A stretch of DNA of 64,000 bases from Dugong dugon (GCA_030035585.1 CM057462.1:98415234-98479233), one strand, 5' to 3'. Counted from the first letter of the stretch, positions 1 to 12,470 are shown. Numbers and translations: made by a program. The notes: generated by a model not told the origin, from the letters alone.

Positions 1-1941
1 ATAATAAAGGGAATTTATACAAAGCCAACAGCCAACATCATCCTAAAAGGAGAGAGTTTGAAAGCATTCCCCTTGAGAATGGGAAACAGACAAGGACACC
101 CTTTATCACCACTCTTATTCAACACGATTCTGGAGGTCCTAGACAGAGCAATTATGCTAGAAAAAGAAATAAAGGGCATCCAAATTAGTAGGGAAGAAGT
201 CAAAGTGTCTCTATTTTCAGATGATATGATCTTATATATGGAAAACCCTAAAGAATCCACAGGAAAACTACTGGAACTAACAGAAGATTTCGGCAAAGTT
301 TCAGGATACAAGATAAACATACAATAATCAGTTGGGTTCCTCTACACCAACAAAGAGAACTTCAAAGAAGAGGAAATCACCATATCAATACCATTTACAA
401 TAGCCCCCAAGAAGATAAAATACTTAGGAATAAATCTAACCAGAATAGTAAAGGACCTATACAATGAAAAGTACAAGATATTACTGCAAGAAACCAAAAG
501 AGACCTGCATAAGCAGAAAAATATACCTTGCTCATGGATAGGAAGACACAACATTGTGAAAATGTCAATTCTACACAAAGTGATCTACGGATACAATGCA
601 ATCCCAATCCAAACTCCACCAGCATTTTTTAATGAGATGGAGAAGCAAATCACCAACTTCATATGGAAAGGGAGGAGGCCCTGGGTAAGTAAAGCATTAC
701 TCAAGAAGAAGAGCAAAGTGGGAGGCCTCACACTACCTGACTTTAGAACTTATTGTACTGCCACGGTAGTCAAAACAGCCTAGTACCGGTACAACAACAG
801 ATACATAGACCAATGGAACAGAACTGAGAATCCAGGTGTAAATTCATACACCTATGAGCAGTTAATATTTGACAAAGGCCTAAAGTCTGTTAATGGGGGA
901 AAAGACAGTCTCTAACAAATGGTGCTGGCATAACTGGATATCTATCTGCAAAAAACAGAAACAAAACTCATACCTCACACCATGCACAAAAACTAACTCA
1001 AAATGGATCAAAGACCTAAATAGAAAATAGAAAATGATAAACATCATGGAGGAAAAAATAGGGATAATCCTAGAAGCCCTAATACATGGCATAAACAGAA
1101 TACGAACCATAGGTAACAATGCACAAACACCAGAAGAGAAACTAGATAACTAGGAACTCCTGAAAATCGAACACTTATGCTCATCAAAAGAACTCACCAA
1201 AAGAGTCGAAAGACAACCTACAGACTGGGGAAACATTTTTGGCTACAGCAAATCTGATCAGCATCTAATCTCTAAAATCTACAAGATACTGCAAAACTGC
1301 AACAGCAAGAAGACAAATAACCCAATTAAAAAATGGGCCAAGGATATGAACAGGCACTTCGCCAAAGAAGACATTCAAGTGGCTAACAGACACATGAGGA
1401 AATGTTCATGATCATTAGCCATTAGAGAAATGCAGATCAAAACTACAGTGAGACACCATCTCACCCCAACAAGCTAGCATTAATCCAAAAAACACAAAAT
1501 AATAAATGCTGGAGAGGTTGTGGAGAGACTGGAACACTTATACACTGTTGGTGGGAATGTAAAATGGTACAACCACTTTGGATATCGATTTGGAGCTTCC
1601 TTAAAAAGCTAGAAATTGAAATACCATATGATCCAGCAATCCCGCTCCTTGGAACATATCCTAGAGAAATAGGAGTCATCACATGAATAGATATATGCAC
1701 ACCTATGTTCACTGCAGCACTGTTCACGATAGCAAAAAGGTGGAAACAACCTAGGTGCCCATCAGTGGATGAGTGGATAAACAAATTATGGTGTAGTCAC
1801 GCATTGGAATACTATGCAACGATAAAGAACAATGATGAATCCGTGAAACATCTTATAACATGGAGGAATCTGGAAGGCATTATGCTAAGTGAATTTAGTC
1901 AGTCGCAAAAGGACAAATATTGTATAAGACCACTATTATAA
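1..1941 (+). pseudogene. ORF2: L1 ORF2 (endonuclease/reverse transcriptase) remnant, C-terminal part
   Basis: ORF2 normally encodes a protein of about 1,275 residues that nicks target DNA and reverse-transcribes L1 RNA in place. Here only the part from the RT palm onward is present. Visible blocks are [11 protein letters not shown] near 88-120, then the catalytic box as F-S-D-D near 218-230 (usual form F-A-D-D), and the thumb. Near 1508 is a C-W-R-G-C block followed by I-H-C-W-W-E-C, the C-terminal Cys/His motif. The frame ends in the M/I-R-P-L-L terminus typical of this family at 1941. It is dead: a stop at 325-327 replaces Lys after K-I-N-I-Q, TGG became TAG at 781-783, and further stops and frame changes follow through 900-1400. 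Confidence 0.9.
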
Positions 1942-2552
1942 CTACTCAAGAAAAGGTTTAAATACAGAAGAAAACATTCTTTGATGGTTATGAGGGTAGG
2001 GAGGGAGTGAGAGGGTTATTCACTAACTAGATAGTAGACAAGAATTATCTTAGGTGAAAGGGAGGACAGCACACATTACAGGGTAAGTCAGCACAGCTGG
2101 ACTAAACCAAAGCTAAGAAGTTTCCTGAATACAAACAAACACTTTGAGGGATAGAGTAGCAAGGGTGAGGTTCTGGGGACCATGCTCTCAGGGGACGTCT
2201 AGGTCAATTGGCATAACAAAGTTTATTAAGAGAAAGTTCTGCATCCTGCTTTGGTGAGTGGTCTCTGGGGTCTTAAAAGCTAGTGAGCTGCCACCTAAGA
2301 TGCATCACTTTGTCCCCACCTACCTGAAGTAAAGGAGAATAAAGAACACCAAAGATACAAGGGAAGTATTCGTGCAAGAGAAAGAAAGGGCCAGATAAAC
2401 CAGACTGCATCTGCTTGAGACCAGAAGAACTGCATGGTGCCTGGCTACCACCAATGACCGCCCTAACAAGGAACATAGCAGAGAGTCCCTGATGGAGCAG
2501 GAGAAAAGTGAGGTACAGAACTCAAATCCTAGTAAAAAACAAACAGACTTAA
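1..2552 (+). mobile_element. L1 LINE, 5'-truncated copy (element A)
   Basis: This is the 3' part of an L1 retrotransposon that begins outside the window. It holds the ORF2 reverse transcriptase region from just before the catalytic box, the C-terminal Cys-rich region, and a 3' UTR from 1942. The 3' UTR shares landmarks with the two better L1 copies here: a 'tggggaccatg.tctcagg' block near 2176, 'ggggtcttaaaagct' near 2267, and the segment ending 'ggctaccaccaatgac' near 2440. It stops abruptly near 2552, where the next L1 starts, so its terminal module and poly(A) tail are missing. It looks more diverged from the other two than they are from each other, which suggests an older subfamily (inference). 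Confidence 0.92.
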
Positions 2553-3639
2553 CCTGGCTCCATGTGCCATCTTTGCTTCTTCCTGAGGGGCTGCGGAGCT
2601 CCTTTCGAGTGTGGAGCTGCTTCCTGGTTTGGGCTGCCACGCTGGTGGGATCCTGGGGCTTTTGTTTGTTTGTTTGTTTTGAATTGTTTGTTTGTTTTCT
2701 TTTCCTTTTCTTGAGTTGGGAGCCCTTTCTGGCCAGGCTGAGCTGTGTGGCAGGGAGACTCCCCTTCGGCTTCCACAGACGACACAGGGATCCCTAAGGA
2801 CATTTCTTTTTACATTGTTTTTTTTTTTTCTTCTGTTTCTTTGGGGGTCTTTCTTGTTTTAGTTTTTTTTTTTTTTTTTTTATTTGTTTTGTTTTCTTTT
2901 CCCTTTTTGTCTTTATTCATTGCTCAGTTTCTCATCTCTCTATATCTTCCTTCTCTTTCTGTTCCTTGAATACCTGGCGTTGTATACCACTACAACTTCT
3001 AGCCAGGCTGTACTGCAACATTTGAGAGTGACTTCCCCAGATCTCATAGCTGCACTGATGGGATCCCTAGGAACTTTGCAGTTTGTTAACCTTTCTGATT
3101 CTTATTTATTCATTCTTTTCTTTTCTTCCTCCTCCCCTTTCTGTTTTTCTCCATTTCATAGTCTCTCATCTCTCCACTCCAATGGCAAGCTCCCCTAGCA
3201 TTCTTTTTTGTTTGTTTGTATATTTTTGGCTCCTGTTCCTCTCTCCTCTTTCCCATATTCATCTTACCTCCACACATAACAGTCTCCAAGCTGCATCCTG
3301 CTGACCTGCACCGTGCACTTGACATCACACCACCAAGCAGCACAGGCATGGCCTACTGGAACCTGCCCTGCACTGATTACTGACCCACTCTTGTGGCTGT
3401 AGTAAGTGCCACAAACAACCTGTTCCAGTAACTCCTCTTCAGGTAGCCTTGTCCTGCTGTACCATATTTGAGTGACTGACCCTGCCAGTTGAAGAAGGAG
3501 GTGATAAGTATTGTGCCCACAGATGAGCAAACAACAAAGAACACACAGTCTACCTACTCAGACATAGTCAAAATTTTTTTTTAAAAAAGGGACGAAACAA
3601 ACAAATATACAATCAATAAACGAGAAAAATAACTACTGA
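2553..3639 (+). promoter_or_regulatory. L1 5' UTR (internal promoter region), 5'-truncated
   Basis: The L1 5' UTR normally carries an internal RNA polymerase II promoter. This one aligns with the reverse complement of 36312-37385 in the minus-strand copy: 'ctggctcc.tg..c.atctttgcttcttcctgagg' at the start, 'gttgggagccctttctgg' near 2714, T-rich tracts near 2817-2890, and 'tgttccttgaatac' near 2959. It contains only the last part of one promoter monomer, against two monomers plus a unique 5' segment in the other copy. It is pyrimidine-rich on this strand, and its frames are not conserved coding sequence. Confidence 0.75.
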
Positions 3640-4688
3640 ATGCCCCGAACACAGCAGACAATAACAAAACATTTACAAAAACAGGACAGAATGGTTCCAG
3701 TAGGCATCCAAAATAAAACACCAGATGACTCTGCTCTGGAAGAAAATGCGCTAGAACAACCTGATAGGGAATTCAAATCTCTAATACTTAGAATTCACCA
3801 AGAGCTGAGGCAAAAAGCTGAAAAACATGAGGAAAAAATAGACAAATTCATGGAAAATATGGACAAAAAATTGGAAGAATTCAGGAAAAAAATGCAGGAA
3901 CAAAATGACAAAATAAATTCACAACTACAAACTATACAAAGACAACAATTAGAAATCGAAAAGATAAACAACAAGATTTCAGAAATGGATGATGTCATAG
4001 AAGGGCTGAGAAGCAGATTTGAAACCGTGGAAGACAGGATCAGTGGAACTGAAGACAAACACTTGGATACAAATCTGTTTCAGGAAAACGCAGAAAAAAG
4101 AACAAAGAAAAATGAAGAGACCCTGAGAGTTATGTGGGACACAATTAAAAGCAAAAATTTACCAGTAATTGGCATTCCAGAACAGGGGGAGTAAACAGAA
4201 AGCACAGAGAGGATCATTGAGGAACTGCTGACAGAAATCTTCCCCAATATCATGAAAGATGAAAAGCTGGCCATCCAAGAAGCTCAATGAACCCCATATA
4301 GAAGAGACCCCAAAAGAAAATCACCAAGGCATATCATATTCACACTCGCCAAAACCAAAGACAAACAAAGAAACCCGAGAGCAGCTGATGCAAAACAAGA
4401 GGTCAAATACAGAGGAGAAACAATAAGACTAAGCTCAGATTATTCGGCAGAAACCATGCAGGCAAGAAGGCAATGGGATGACATATATAAAACCTTGAAA
4501 AATAAAATTGCCAGCCAAGAATAATATATCCTGCAAAACTCTCATTCAAATTTGATGGTGAAATTAGGTCATTTCCAGATAAACAGAAATTAAGGGAATG
4601 TGTAAAAGTCAAACCAAACTTACAAGAATTATTAAAGCGAGTTCTTCGATCTGAGGACAAACAGCTTCAGCTCAAATGCAGAACCTAG
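3640..4688 (+). pseudogene. ORF1: L1 ORF1 (RNA-binding chaperone) remnant
   Basis: ORF1p is the trimeric RNA-binding protein of the L1 particle. The start ATG at 3640 is followed by 184 open codons rich in Lys, Glu and Gln. Residues about 45-135 show heptad-like spacing of Ile, Leu and Met, as expected for the N-terminal coiled coil. A TAA at 4192-4194 ends the frame, but homology to the minus-strand copy continues through I-I-E-E-L-L-T-E and I-Q-E-A-Q to the family's C-terminal L-Q-E-L-L-K-R-V-L-R-S block and a TAG at 4686-4688. The total would be near 349 codons, a normal ORF1 length. A second stop is at 4288 and at least one frameshift lies downstream. Confidence 0.88.
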
Positions 4689-5115
4689 GACACAGGATCA
4701 TACCAGCCAGCTAACAATCTAGGAAATGAACTCTCGAGGACTAGCCAAAACCAAAAGAAATACAACAGGGAATCAGAGCAATTAATCAGTAAATGACAAC
4801 AACATTAAAACAATAAAAGAGGGAATAAATGGTATAGGTATAGAACCTTCTAATGGAGAGGAAGGCAAGGCAATACCAAGTTATGGTAGACTGCTTCAAA
4901 CTTAGAAAGATAAGGGTAAAATTTATGGTAACCACAAAGAAAGTTAACAAACACACTCATTAAAAAAAAGAGGAAAAACATAAACTCTCGGCAAAAACAA
5001 AACGTACAAAAACAAAAGAAATGAAAAAAAAATCCACAAACAAAAGTAACTCAGCACAAGAGAGTAAGAAGAACAAAGAAAACATCAGCACCACAAAAAA
5101 AAAAAGGACTACAAA
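4689..5115 (+). other. L1 inter-ORF spacer
   Basis: This A-rich spacer lies between ORF1 and ORF2. Its counterpart in the minus-strand copy is 34839-35261, of almost the same length. I see no conserved frame. The ORF2 start at 5116 follows an A-run at 5095-5105. Confidence 0.75.
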
Positions 5116-8100
5116 ATGACAGCAACAAACTCACATCTATCAATAATTACACTGAATGTAAATGGACTCAATCCACCCATAAAGAGACGGAGAGTGACAG
5201 AATGGATAAGAAAACAGGATCCATCAATATGCTGTCTACAGGAGACACACCTTAGAAAAAAAGATGTGAAAATATTAAAAATCAAAGGTTGGAAAAAAAT
5301 ATATCAAGCTAACAACTACCAAAAAAGAGCAGGAGTGGCAACTCTAATCTCAGATAAAATAGATTTTAAAAGAAAATCTACAATAAAAGACAAAGAAGGA
5401 ACTATATAATGATTAAGGGGACGATCCATCATGAAGACATAACCATAATAAACATCTACACACCCAATGACAGGGCTCCAAAATACATAAAACAAACTCT
5501 AACAACACTGAAAAGAGAAATTGACAGCTCCACAATAATAGTAGACTTCAACACACCACCCTCAGTAAAAGACAGAACAACTAAGAAGAAACTCAGCAAA
5601 GATACAGAAGACCTAAAGGGCACAATCAGCCAAATGGACCTCATATACATATATAGAACACTCCATCCAACTGCTGCAAAGTACACATTCTTTTCCAATG
5701 CACATGGAACGTTCTCCAGAATAGACCACATCTTAGGCCACAGAGCAATCCTCCACAAGATCCAAAACGTTGAGATAATTCAAAGTATCTTCTCTGACCA
5801 AAATGCCATCAAGGTAGAAATTAACAATAGAAAGAACAAGGAAAAAAAACCAGTTACATGGAAAAGGAATAATACCCTGCTTACACGTCAGTGGGTAATA
5901 GAAGAAATCAGAGATGAAATCAAAAAATTCTGAGAATCAAATGAGAATGAAAACACATCATACCACAACCTTTTGGACACAGCAAAGGCAGTCCTCAGAG
6001 GACAATTTATAGCAATAGATGCACATATCAAAAAAGAAGAAAGGGACAAAATCAAAACATTAACTACAGAACTCAAACAAATAGAAAGAGAGCAGCAAAA
6101 AAAGCCCACAAACACCGGAAGAAGGGAAATAGGGAAGATCAGAGCAGACAAAAATGGAAGAGAGAAGAGAAAAACAATAGAAAGAATCAACAAAACCAAA
6201 AGTTGGTTCTTTGAAAGAATCAACAAAATCGACAAACCCCTGGCCAGACTGACAAAAGAAAAAGAGGAGAGGACACAAAAAACCCAAATAAGAAATGCAA
6301 TGGTGGACATTACAACAGACCCAACTGAAATAAAAAAGATTATAACAGAATATTATGAAAACTATAGTCCAATAAATTTGAAAACCTAGAGGAAATGGAT
6401 AAATTTCTAGAAACACACAGCCTACCCAAACTACAACAAAGTGATGTTGAAAATCTGAACAGACCCATAACAAGAGAAGATATCGAAAAGGTAATAAAAA
6501 AAACTCCCAACCAAAAAAACCCTGGCCCAGATGGCTTCACCGGAGAATTCTACAAAACATTTACTGAAGAGCTTGTACCAGTTCTACTCAAACTATTTCA
6601 GAGAATAGAAGAGGAAGCAACACTTCCAAATTCATTCTATGAAGCAAGCATAACGCTGATACCAACACCAGGCAAAGACATCACGAAAAAAGAAAATTAC
6701 AGACCAATATCTCTCATGAATATAGATGCAAAACTTCTGAACAAAATTCTAGCCAATAGAATTCAGCATCATATCAAAAAAATAATACACCACAACCATG
6801 TAGGATTCATACCAGGTATGCAAGGATGGTTCAACATTAGAAAATCAATCAACGTAATCCACCACATAAATAAAAGTAAAGAAAAGAATCACATGGTCAT
6901 CTCAAATGATGCAAAAAATGCATTTGAGAAAGTCCAACACCCATTCCTGATAAAAACTCTCAATCAAATAGGTATAGAAGGGAAATTTCTCAACATAATA
7001 AAGGGCATCTTTGCAAAACCAAAGGCCAACATCATTCTTAACGGAGAGGGGGTGAAAACATTCCCCTTGAAAACAGAAACAAGACAAGGATGCCCTTTAT
7101 CACCACTCCTATTTAAGATTGTGCTGGAAGTTCTAGCTAGAGCAATAAGGCAAGAAAAAGAAATAAAGGGCATCCAAATGAAGAAGCTAAAATGTCCCTG
7201 TTTTCAGATGATATGATACTATACATAGAAAACCCTAAGGATGCCACTAGGAATCTACTGTAACTAATAGAAAGATTCAGCAGAGTAGCAGGATACAAGA
7301 TAAACATTCAAAAATCAGTTGGATTCCTATACACCAGTAAGGAGAACGATGAAAAGGAAATCAGAAAAACAATACCATTTTCAATAGCCCCTAAAAAGAT
7401 AAAATACTTAGGAATAAATCTGACCAGGGATGTAAAAGACCTATACAAAGAAAATTATAAAACACTACTTCATGAAACCCAAAGGGATCTACATAAATGG
7501 AAAAACATACCATGCTCATGGATAGGCAGACTCAACATTGTGAAAATGGCAATTCTACCCAAAGCAATTTACAAATACAACGCAATCCCGATCCAAATAC
7601 CAACAACATTCTTCAAAGAGATGGAAAAACTAATCATTAACTTTCTATGGAAAGGGAAGAAGCCCCGATTAAGTAAAGCACTACTGAAGAAGAAGAATAA
7701 AGTTGGAGGACTCACACTACCTGACTTCAGAACCTACTGAACAGCTACACTAGTCAAAACAGCCTGGTACTGGTACAATGACAGATACATTGACCAATGG
7801 GACAGAATTGAGAACCCATATGTAAATCCATTCACCTACAGTCACCTGATCTTCGACAAGGGCCCAAAGTCCATCAAATGGGGAAAAGACAGTCTTTTTA
7901 ACAAATGGTACTGGCAAAACTGGATATCCATTTGCAAAAAAAATGAAATAGGACCCATACCTCACACCATATACAAAAACTACTTCAAAATGGATCAAAG
8001 TCCTGAATATAAAGCCTAAAACTATAAAGTTCATAGAATAAAAAATGCAACCAACACCTCAGGCCTTAATATATGGCATTAACAGGATACAAACCATAAC

Positions 8101-8922
8101 CATCAATGCACAAAACCCAACAGATAAGCTAGATAACTGGGATCTTCTAAAAATCAAACACCTATGCTCTTCAAAAGACTTCACCAAAAGAGTCAAAGAG
8201 AACCTACAGACTGGGAAAAAATTTTTGGACAGTACAAGTCAGACAAAGGTCTAATCTCCATAATCTGCAAGAAAATCCAACACCTCTACAACAAAAAGAC
8301 AAATAATCCTTTTAAAATATGGGCAAAGGAAATGAACAGACACTTCACCAAAGAAGACATTCAAATGGCCAACAGACACATGAGGCAATGCTCGTGATCA
8401 CTAGCCATTAGAGAAATGCAAATTAAAACCACAATGAGATATCATCCTACCCCAGCATTACTGGCACGAATCAAAAACATTGAAAATAACAAATGTTGGA
8501 GGTGCTGCGGGTAGTTGGGAACTCTTATGCACTGCTGGTGGGAATGCAAAATGATACAACCATTTTGGAAAATGATATGGTGCTTCCTCAGAAAGCTAGA
8601 AGTAGACATACCATTCGATCCAGCAATCCCACTCCTAGGAATATATCCTAGAGAAATAAGAGTCGTCACTCAGGCAGACATATGCACACCTATGTTCATG
8701 GCAGCATTGTTCACAATAGCAAAATGATGGAAACAACCTAGATGCCCCTCAACAGATAAATGGATAAACAAACTATGGTACATAAACACAATGGAGTACT
8801 ATGCAACGAGAAAGAACTACGATGAATCTGTGAAGCATCTCATAACATGGATGAAACTGGAGGACATTATGCTGAGTGAAATAAGTCAAAAGGACAAATA
8901 TTGTATGAGACCTCTATTGTAA
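5116..8922 (+). pseudogene. ORF2: L1 ORF2 (endonuclease/reverse transcriptase), full-length but broken
   Basis: The frame starts M-T-A-T-N-S-H. APE-type endonuclease residues are visible: Asn14 in T-L-N-V-N-G-L-N and Glu43 in Q-E-T-H-L. Further on, the G-D-F-N-T block has lost its Gly by an in-frame deletion near 5543. A one-base loss near 5400 shifts frame; others fall near 5930, 6388 and 7180. The RT domain lies at about 6500-7330 ([11 protein letters not shown] near 7080-7110), with the catalytic box present as F-S-D-D near 7200 but only in a shifted frame. Point nonsense changes occur at 7261 (Glu to TAA), 7738 (Cys to TGA) and about 8397 (to TGA). The Cys-rich C-terminus is at about 8494-8550 and the terminal M-R-P-L-L ends at TAA 8920-8922. 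It cannot give a working protein. Confidence 0.93.
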
Positions 8923-10114
8923 GAGCCCATGAAAAAGTTCACATACAAAATGTAACAATCTTTGTTGGTTACCAGGGATGGGAGGGAAATACTAAATAGG
9001 CAATAGATAAGTGGCATCTTGTGTGAAGGGTGAGACAGTACACAATACAGGGGAAACCAGCACAACTTGTACAAGGAAAGGTCATGGAAGCCCCACAGAC
9101 ACAACCAAACTCCCTGAGGGACTGAATTGCTGGGCGGAGGGCTGTGGGGACCATGGTCTCAGGAAACATCTAGCTCAACTGTTATAGCACAGTTTATAAA
9201 GACAATGTTCTGCGTTCTACCTTTGTGAGTAGCGTCTGGGGTCTTAAAAGCTTGTGAGCAGCCATCTAAGATACTCCACTGGTCTCATCCCTTTGGGAGC
9301 AAGGGAGAATGAAGAGAACAGGATACAAGGAAAAGATTAGTCGGAAGGACTAATGTTCCACAGCTACCAAGGCCTCCACCGGACTGAGTCCAGTACAGCT
9401 AGATGGTGCCCGGCTACCACCACTGACTGCTCTGACCAGGATCACAAAAGAGGATTCTGGGCAGAACTGGAGCAGGATGTAGAACATATTTCTAACTCAG
9501 AAAAAAAAAAAAAGACCAGATTTACTGGTCTAAAGGAGACTGGAGAAACCCCGAGATTATGACCCCCGACTCCCTTTTAGCTCAGTGATGAGGTTATCTC
9601 CAAGGTTCACCATTCAGCCTGGTAGTGGACATCCCTGTAAAACCAAATGGGACTAATTAGGTCCAGTGGTCCAGTGACAAGGGCCAGAAGGTAGAAGGGG
9701 ATAAGGAAGCTGGTGATAGGGAACCCAAGGTTGAGTAAGGATATTGTTGATGTGTTGTGAGATTGTTAACCATTGTCATAGGGCAACATGTGTAGTAACT
9801 GTTAAATGAGAAACTATTTTGCTCTGTAAGCCTTCACCTTAAGTGAGAATAGCAGCACAATTGGAAGAACGTAGTTGATGTCACTGAACTGTGCATGTAG
9901 AAATTTTTGAAATGGTGTATCTTTGGCTATGAATATTTTCACCAAAAAAAATGTTGAGAAGTTAGAGGGTTGACGTGTTGTGGGGTTGTTAACCAATGTC
10001 ATAAAACAATATGTGTAATACTGTTTCATGAGAAACTATTTGTTATGTAAGCCTTCACCTGAAGTATAACAACAAAAAAAATATTTTCACCTCATCCCAA
10101 AAAAAAAAAAGATT
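8923..10114 (+). repeat. L1 3' UTR with duplicated terminal module and A-rich end
   Basis: This 3' UTR of about 1.2 kb starts right after the ORF2 stop. Near its end two similar blocks of about 92 bp occur in direct order: 9747-9839 and 9970-10060. Both contain 'gtgttgtg.g.ttgttaacca', then 'gagaaactatt', and end 'aagccttcacct'. Between them lies 'gaaatggtgtatctttggct'. The same pair is found in both minus-strand L1 3' UTRs at 29934-30253 and 45879-46343. The element closes with an interrupted A-tract (10067-10110). Confidence 0.85.
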
Positions 10115-10325
10115 GACTTAAGACACAACCTAATCTTGTATACTGAGTTTTGCCTCATTAACATAACTGCCTCTAATCATCCTCATTAACATCATAGAAG
10201 TAGGATTTAGAATACATTGGAAAATCATGTCAGATGACAAGATGGTGGACTATCACACAATACCAGGAATCATGGCCTGGCCGAGTTGACACACATTTTG
10301 GGGGGACACAGTTCAATCCAAGACA
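10111..10325 (-). mobile_element. MaLR-like LTR fragment (5' half of the LTR)
   Basis: On the minus strand this begins 'tgtcttggattgaactgtg' and runs through a block meaning 'gtgtcaactcggccaggccatgattcc' in pieces. It matches the start of the LTRs at 55958-56467 (+) and 56532-57122 (-), which share 'ggattgaattgtgtccc' and 'caacttggct'. Only the first 215 bp or so survive; the rest is cut by L1 element B. The family is recognised by resemblance to mammalian MaLR LTRs and the exact subfamily is not determined. Confidence 0.65.
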
Positions 10326-12111
10326 CTGCCCCACAACATTTTTACATTTTCAAACCATGCACAGTCTTATTATGCTTCATGGTTACAATTAGGACAGATT
10401 ATATGAAAAATGTCAACAAGAATAACAGTTGAATGTTTGTCACAGAGCATGTAGTCGTTTCAGGATAATACTAAATTGGAAATTCAAGTAAGATAAAGGT
10501 CATCTCTCCTAAGCAGAAGAGTCAATAAAGAAGAACTACTATCTTCCATAATATTGATGCTATGGCTAACATATCCAAGTTACTTTTTCTTTGAGTTATG
10601 TGAAACTTTGTAGTTCTATATCCTACCTAACATACTAATGGAAAAACAGATACAGCATATATCTCATTTGATTCTTCACAGCACCCGGTATATGGGAAAT
10701 CTCATCATTTAGTTTGATGGTGAGGAGAAATTGCTTGCTAGTTCTGTCCATAGAGAGCCTAATACTATCAATAAATTGATACTGAGTATTTACTCTGTGC
10801 TTGGAACTTTCACATTCGGGTTGAAAGTCTGATGTCATCATTTGGGATTATAAGGTAATTCTCACTGGCCAAAAGCACTAAAAAAATATATCAGCCCAGG
10901 TTTAATTTAACACATATTTAACAGATATGCACTATATTGAACATTTGCTATGTACTGAGAATATATATATTGTGAAGAAAGAAAATTACTAAGTTAAATG
11001 CTTCCCAAAATGTTAGCTGTGGTTGAGAGATGTTTTTAGGTAATACGTTGAGATGGTATTAAATAACAATCATATAATGGGTTTTTTGACTTCTCTTCCC
11101 AACCTTCTGATTATCACCAATGAGAATGTTTTGGTTTGATGGTTTCATATCATATCTCCTCTCTAATACTCACAAATCTCTTTGTTATGAAAAGTAGTGG
11201 CATAGTCTAAGAACTCAAGGTAGGCAATGATATTGTTACAATTTAATAGTATTTTATTTTTGTCATTTTTCTTTTGGGGTTTCTCTCTAATTAGAGCAAG
11301 GAATAATTTTTTTAAAGATACATTTATTTAAGTTAAAAAACAAGAATTTTAAGTCAAAGAAACATTAACACTGCAGGTGGTGTGTCAATATGGAAAAACT
11401 CCTGCACTGGTACACAAATATCTGAAGTTTGGTAAGTCCTGGACAGTTGTTCTTTGCTCACAAAAACCATCATCGGGTTAACTTACCTGGAGAAAACGTC
11501 TGTACCTAAATGTTCCTTTTACTATACTTCTACTGTAGGTACTGTCTTATCCACTGCTGCATATAAGAGGCCTAAGATCATCCCAATCTTAGAAGCCTGT
11601 GCTATTTTAAAAATGGAATATGAGTGGTAGAGATAAGGGCTATATGAAAAGAGAAAATTTTAAAATTAATAAAAATTGAGAGCCTGGCTTTGCCTCTAAT
11701 GCATTTTTCATCAAACCTGAGAGCTGACTATGCCCAGTGGCCTTGTTCTATGATGTACTACACTATGGTTGCGCATTTTAAAACTGTGGGTTTTGCTCCT
11801 TTTTTTTTTTTTGGTTACAAAATTTCTGCCTAAATCATCACACTTTGGGCACCCCCAGAGTGCAGATAAGGCAACTTTGACTGGTACAGGCATTAGTTCA
11901 GGCTCTGTTTGTGCTTCCGAATCACAAACTGGCTAAATAAATAAATAGCAAGCACTTCACAACTCAGACTTCCATAGATAGTTACTGGTTGTGGCTTTCT
12001 GTTCTCCATGACGAGAAAGAACCATGGCATTTTGTCTTTGTCATGAAGGGAATGAATGGCAAAAATGAGAATCAAACTCGGAAACCATGAGGTATGGACC
12101 ACTGCCCTGTC
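10326..12111. other. Unassigned AT-rich interval
   Basis: I see no gene. A weak minus-strand MIR-like block sits at about 10655-10735 ('tatctcatttgattcttcacagca' in pieces, then an imperfect 'gaggagaaa'). The rest is AT-rich sequence without recognisable repeats or long frames. The short open frames here, such as a 74-codon frame on the minus strand at 11893-12117, resemble nothing I know. Confidence 0.5.
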
Positions 12112-12240
12112 ACTCACATAGCTACCCTATAGGACAGAGTAGAACTGCCCCATAGAGTTTCCAAGGAGCACCTAGTGGATTTGAACTGCCAATCTTTCGG
12201 TTAGCAGCCATAGCTCTTAACCACTATGCCACCAGGCTTT
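12112..12240 (-). repeat. AfroSINE
   Basis: On the minus strand this reads from a tRNA-like head ('ggtggcatagtggttaag', A box region; 'cagttcaaatcc', B box) into the 'ctccttggaaactctatggggc' block and 'ttctactctgtcctatagggt'. These are the landmarks of AfroSINEs, Pol III-type SINEs restricted to Afrotheria (established knowledge). The 3' tail is truncated compared with the copy at 50233-50385. Confidence 0.85.
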
Positions 12241-12289
12241 CTAATAGCATGCATATTCCCAAGCAAATGCTGTAATTAGACTACAAGAA

Positions 12290-12470
12290 GCAGAAGGGAA
12301 TCTCTGGACTAGTAGTTAGGAGACTAAGCCCTGTGACCTCTGATAAGTTACTTAATCTTTTGGGGCCTCAGCTTCTTTAACTGTCGAATAGGAAAATTAA
12401 TATTTTCCTCATTTGTCTCTTGGGTTTGCTTTGGGGCTTAAAGAAATGCTGCACATGAAAGGGACTTGAA
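12290..12470 (+). repeat. MIR SINE fragment
   Basis: The MIR core order is recognisable: 'ggactagtagttaggagac', then 'gtgacctctgataagttacttaatct', then 'ggcctcagcttctttaactgt', each with substitutions from the mammal-wide MIR consensus. The 314 bp that follow (12471-12784) hold nothing I recognise. Confidence 0.7.

Larger units (their letters stand above)
2553..10114 (+). mobile_element. L1 LINE, nearly full length (element B)
   Basis: This L1 copy is about 7.5 kb: GC-richer 5' UTR (2553-3639), ORF1 (3640-4688), spacer (4689-5115), ORF2 (5116-8922), 3' UTR and A-rich end (8923-10114). The order and sequence match the minus-strand copy at 29909-38216 throughout. Its 5' end starts inside the promoter monomer seen in that copy (the 'cctggctcc' block), so it lacks the distal promoter. 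Both ORFs are broken. The left neighbour is L1 element A in the same orientation, and the right neighbour is an LTR fragment. A 7-bp 'gacttaa' occurs at both junctions (2546-2552 and 10115-10121). Confidence 0.93.

Noticed and set aside
12112..12240. tRNA gene suggested by the A/B-box-like sequence
   Set aside because: The sequence continues into the AfroSINE body, and the cloverleaf is not intact. The same holds for the other AfroSINE heads.
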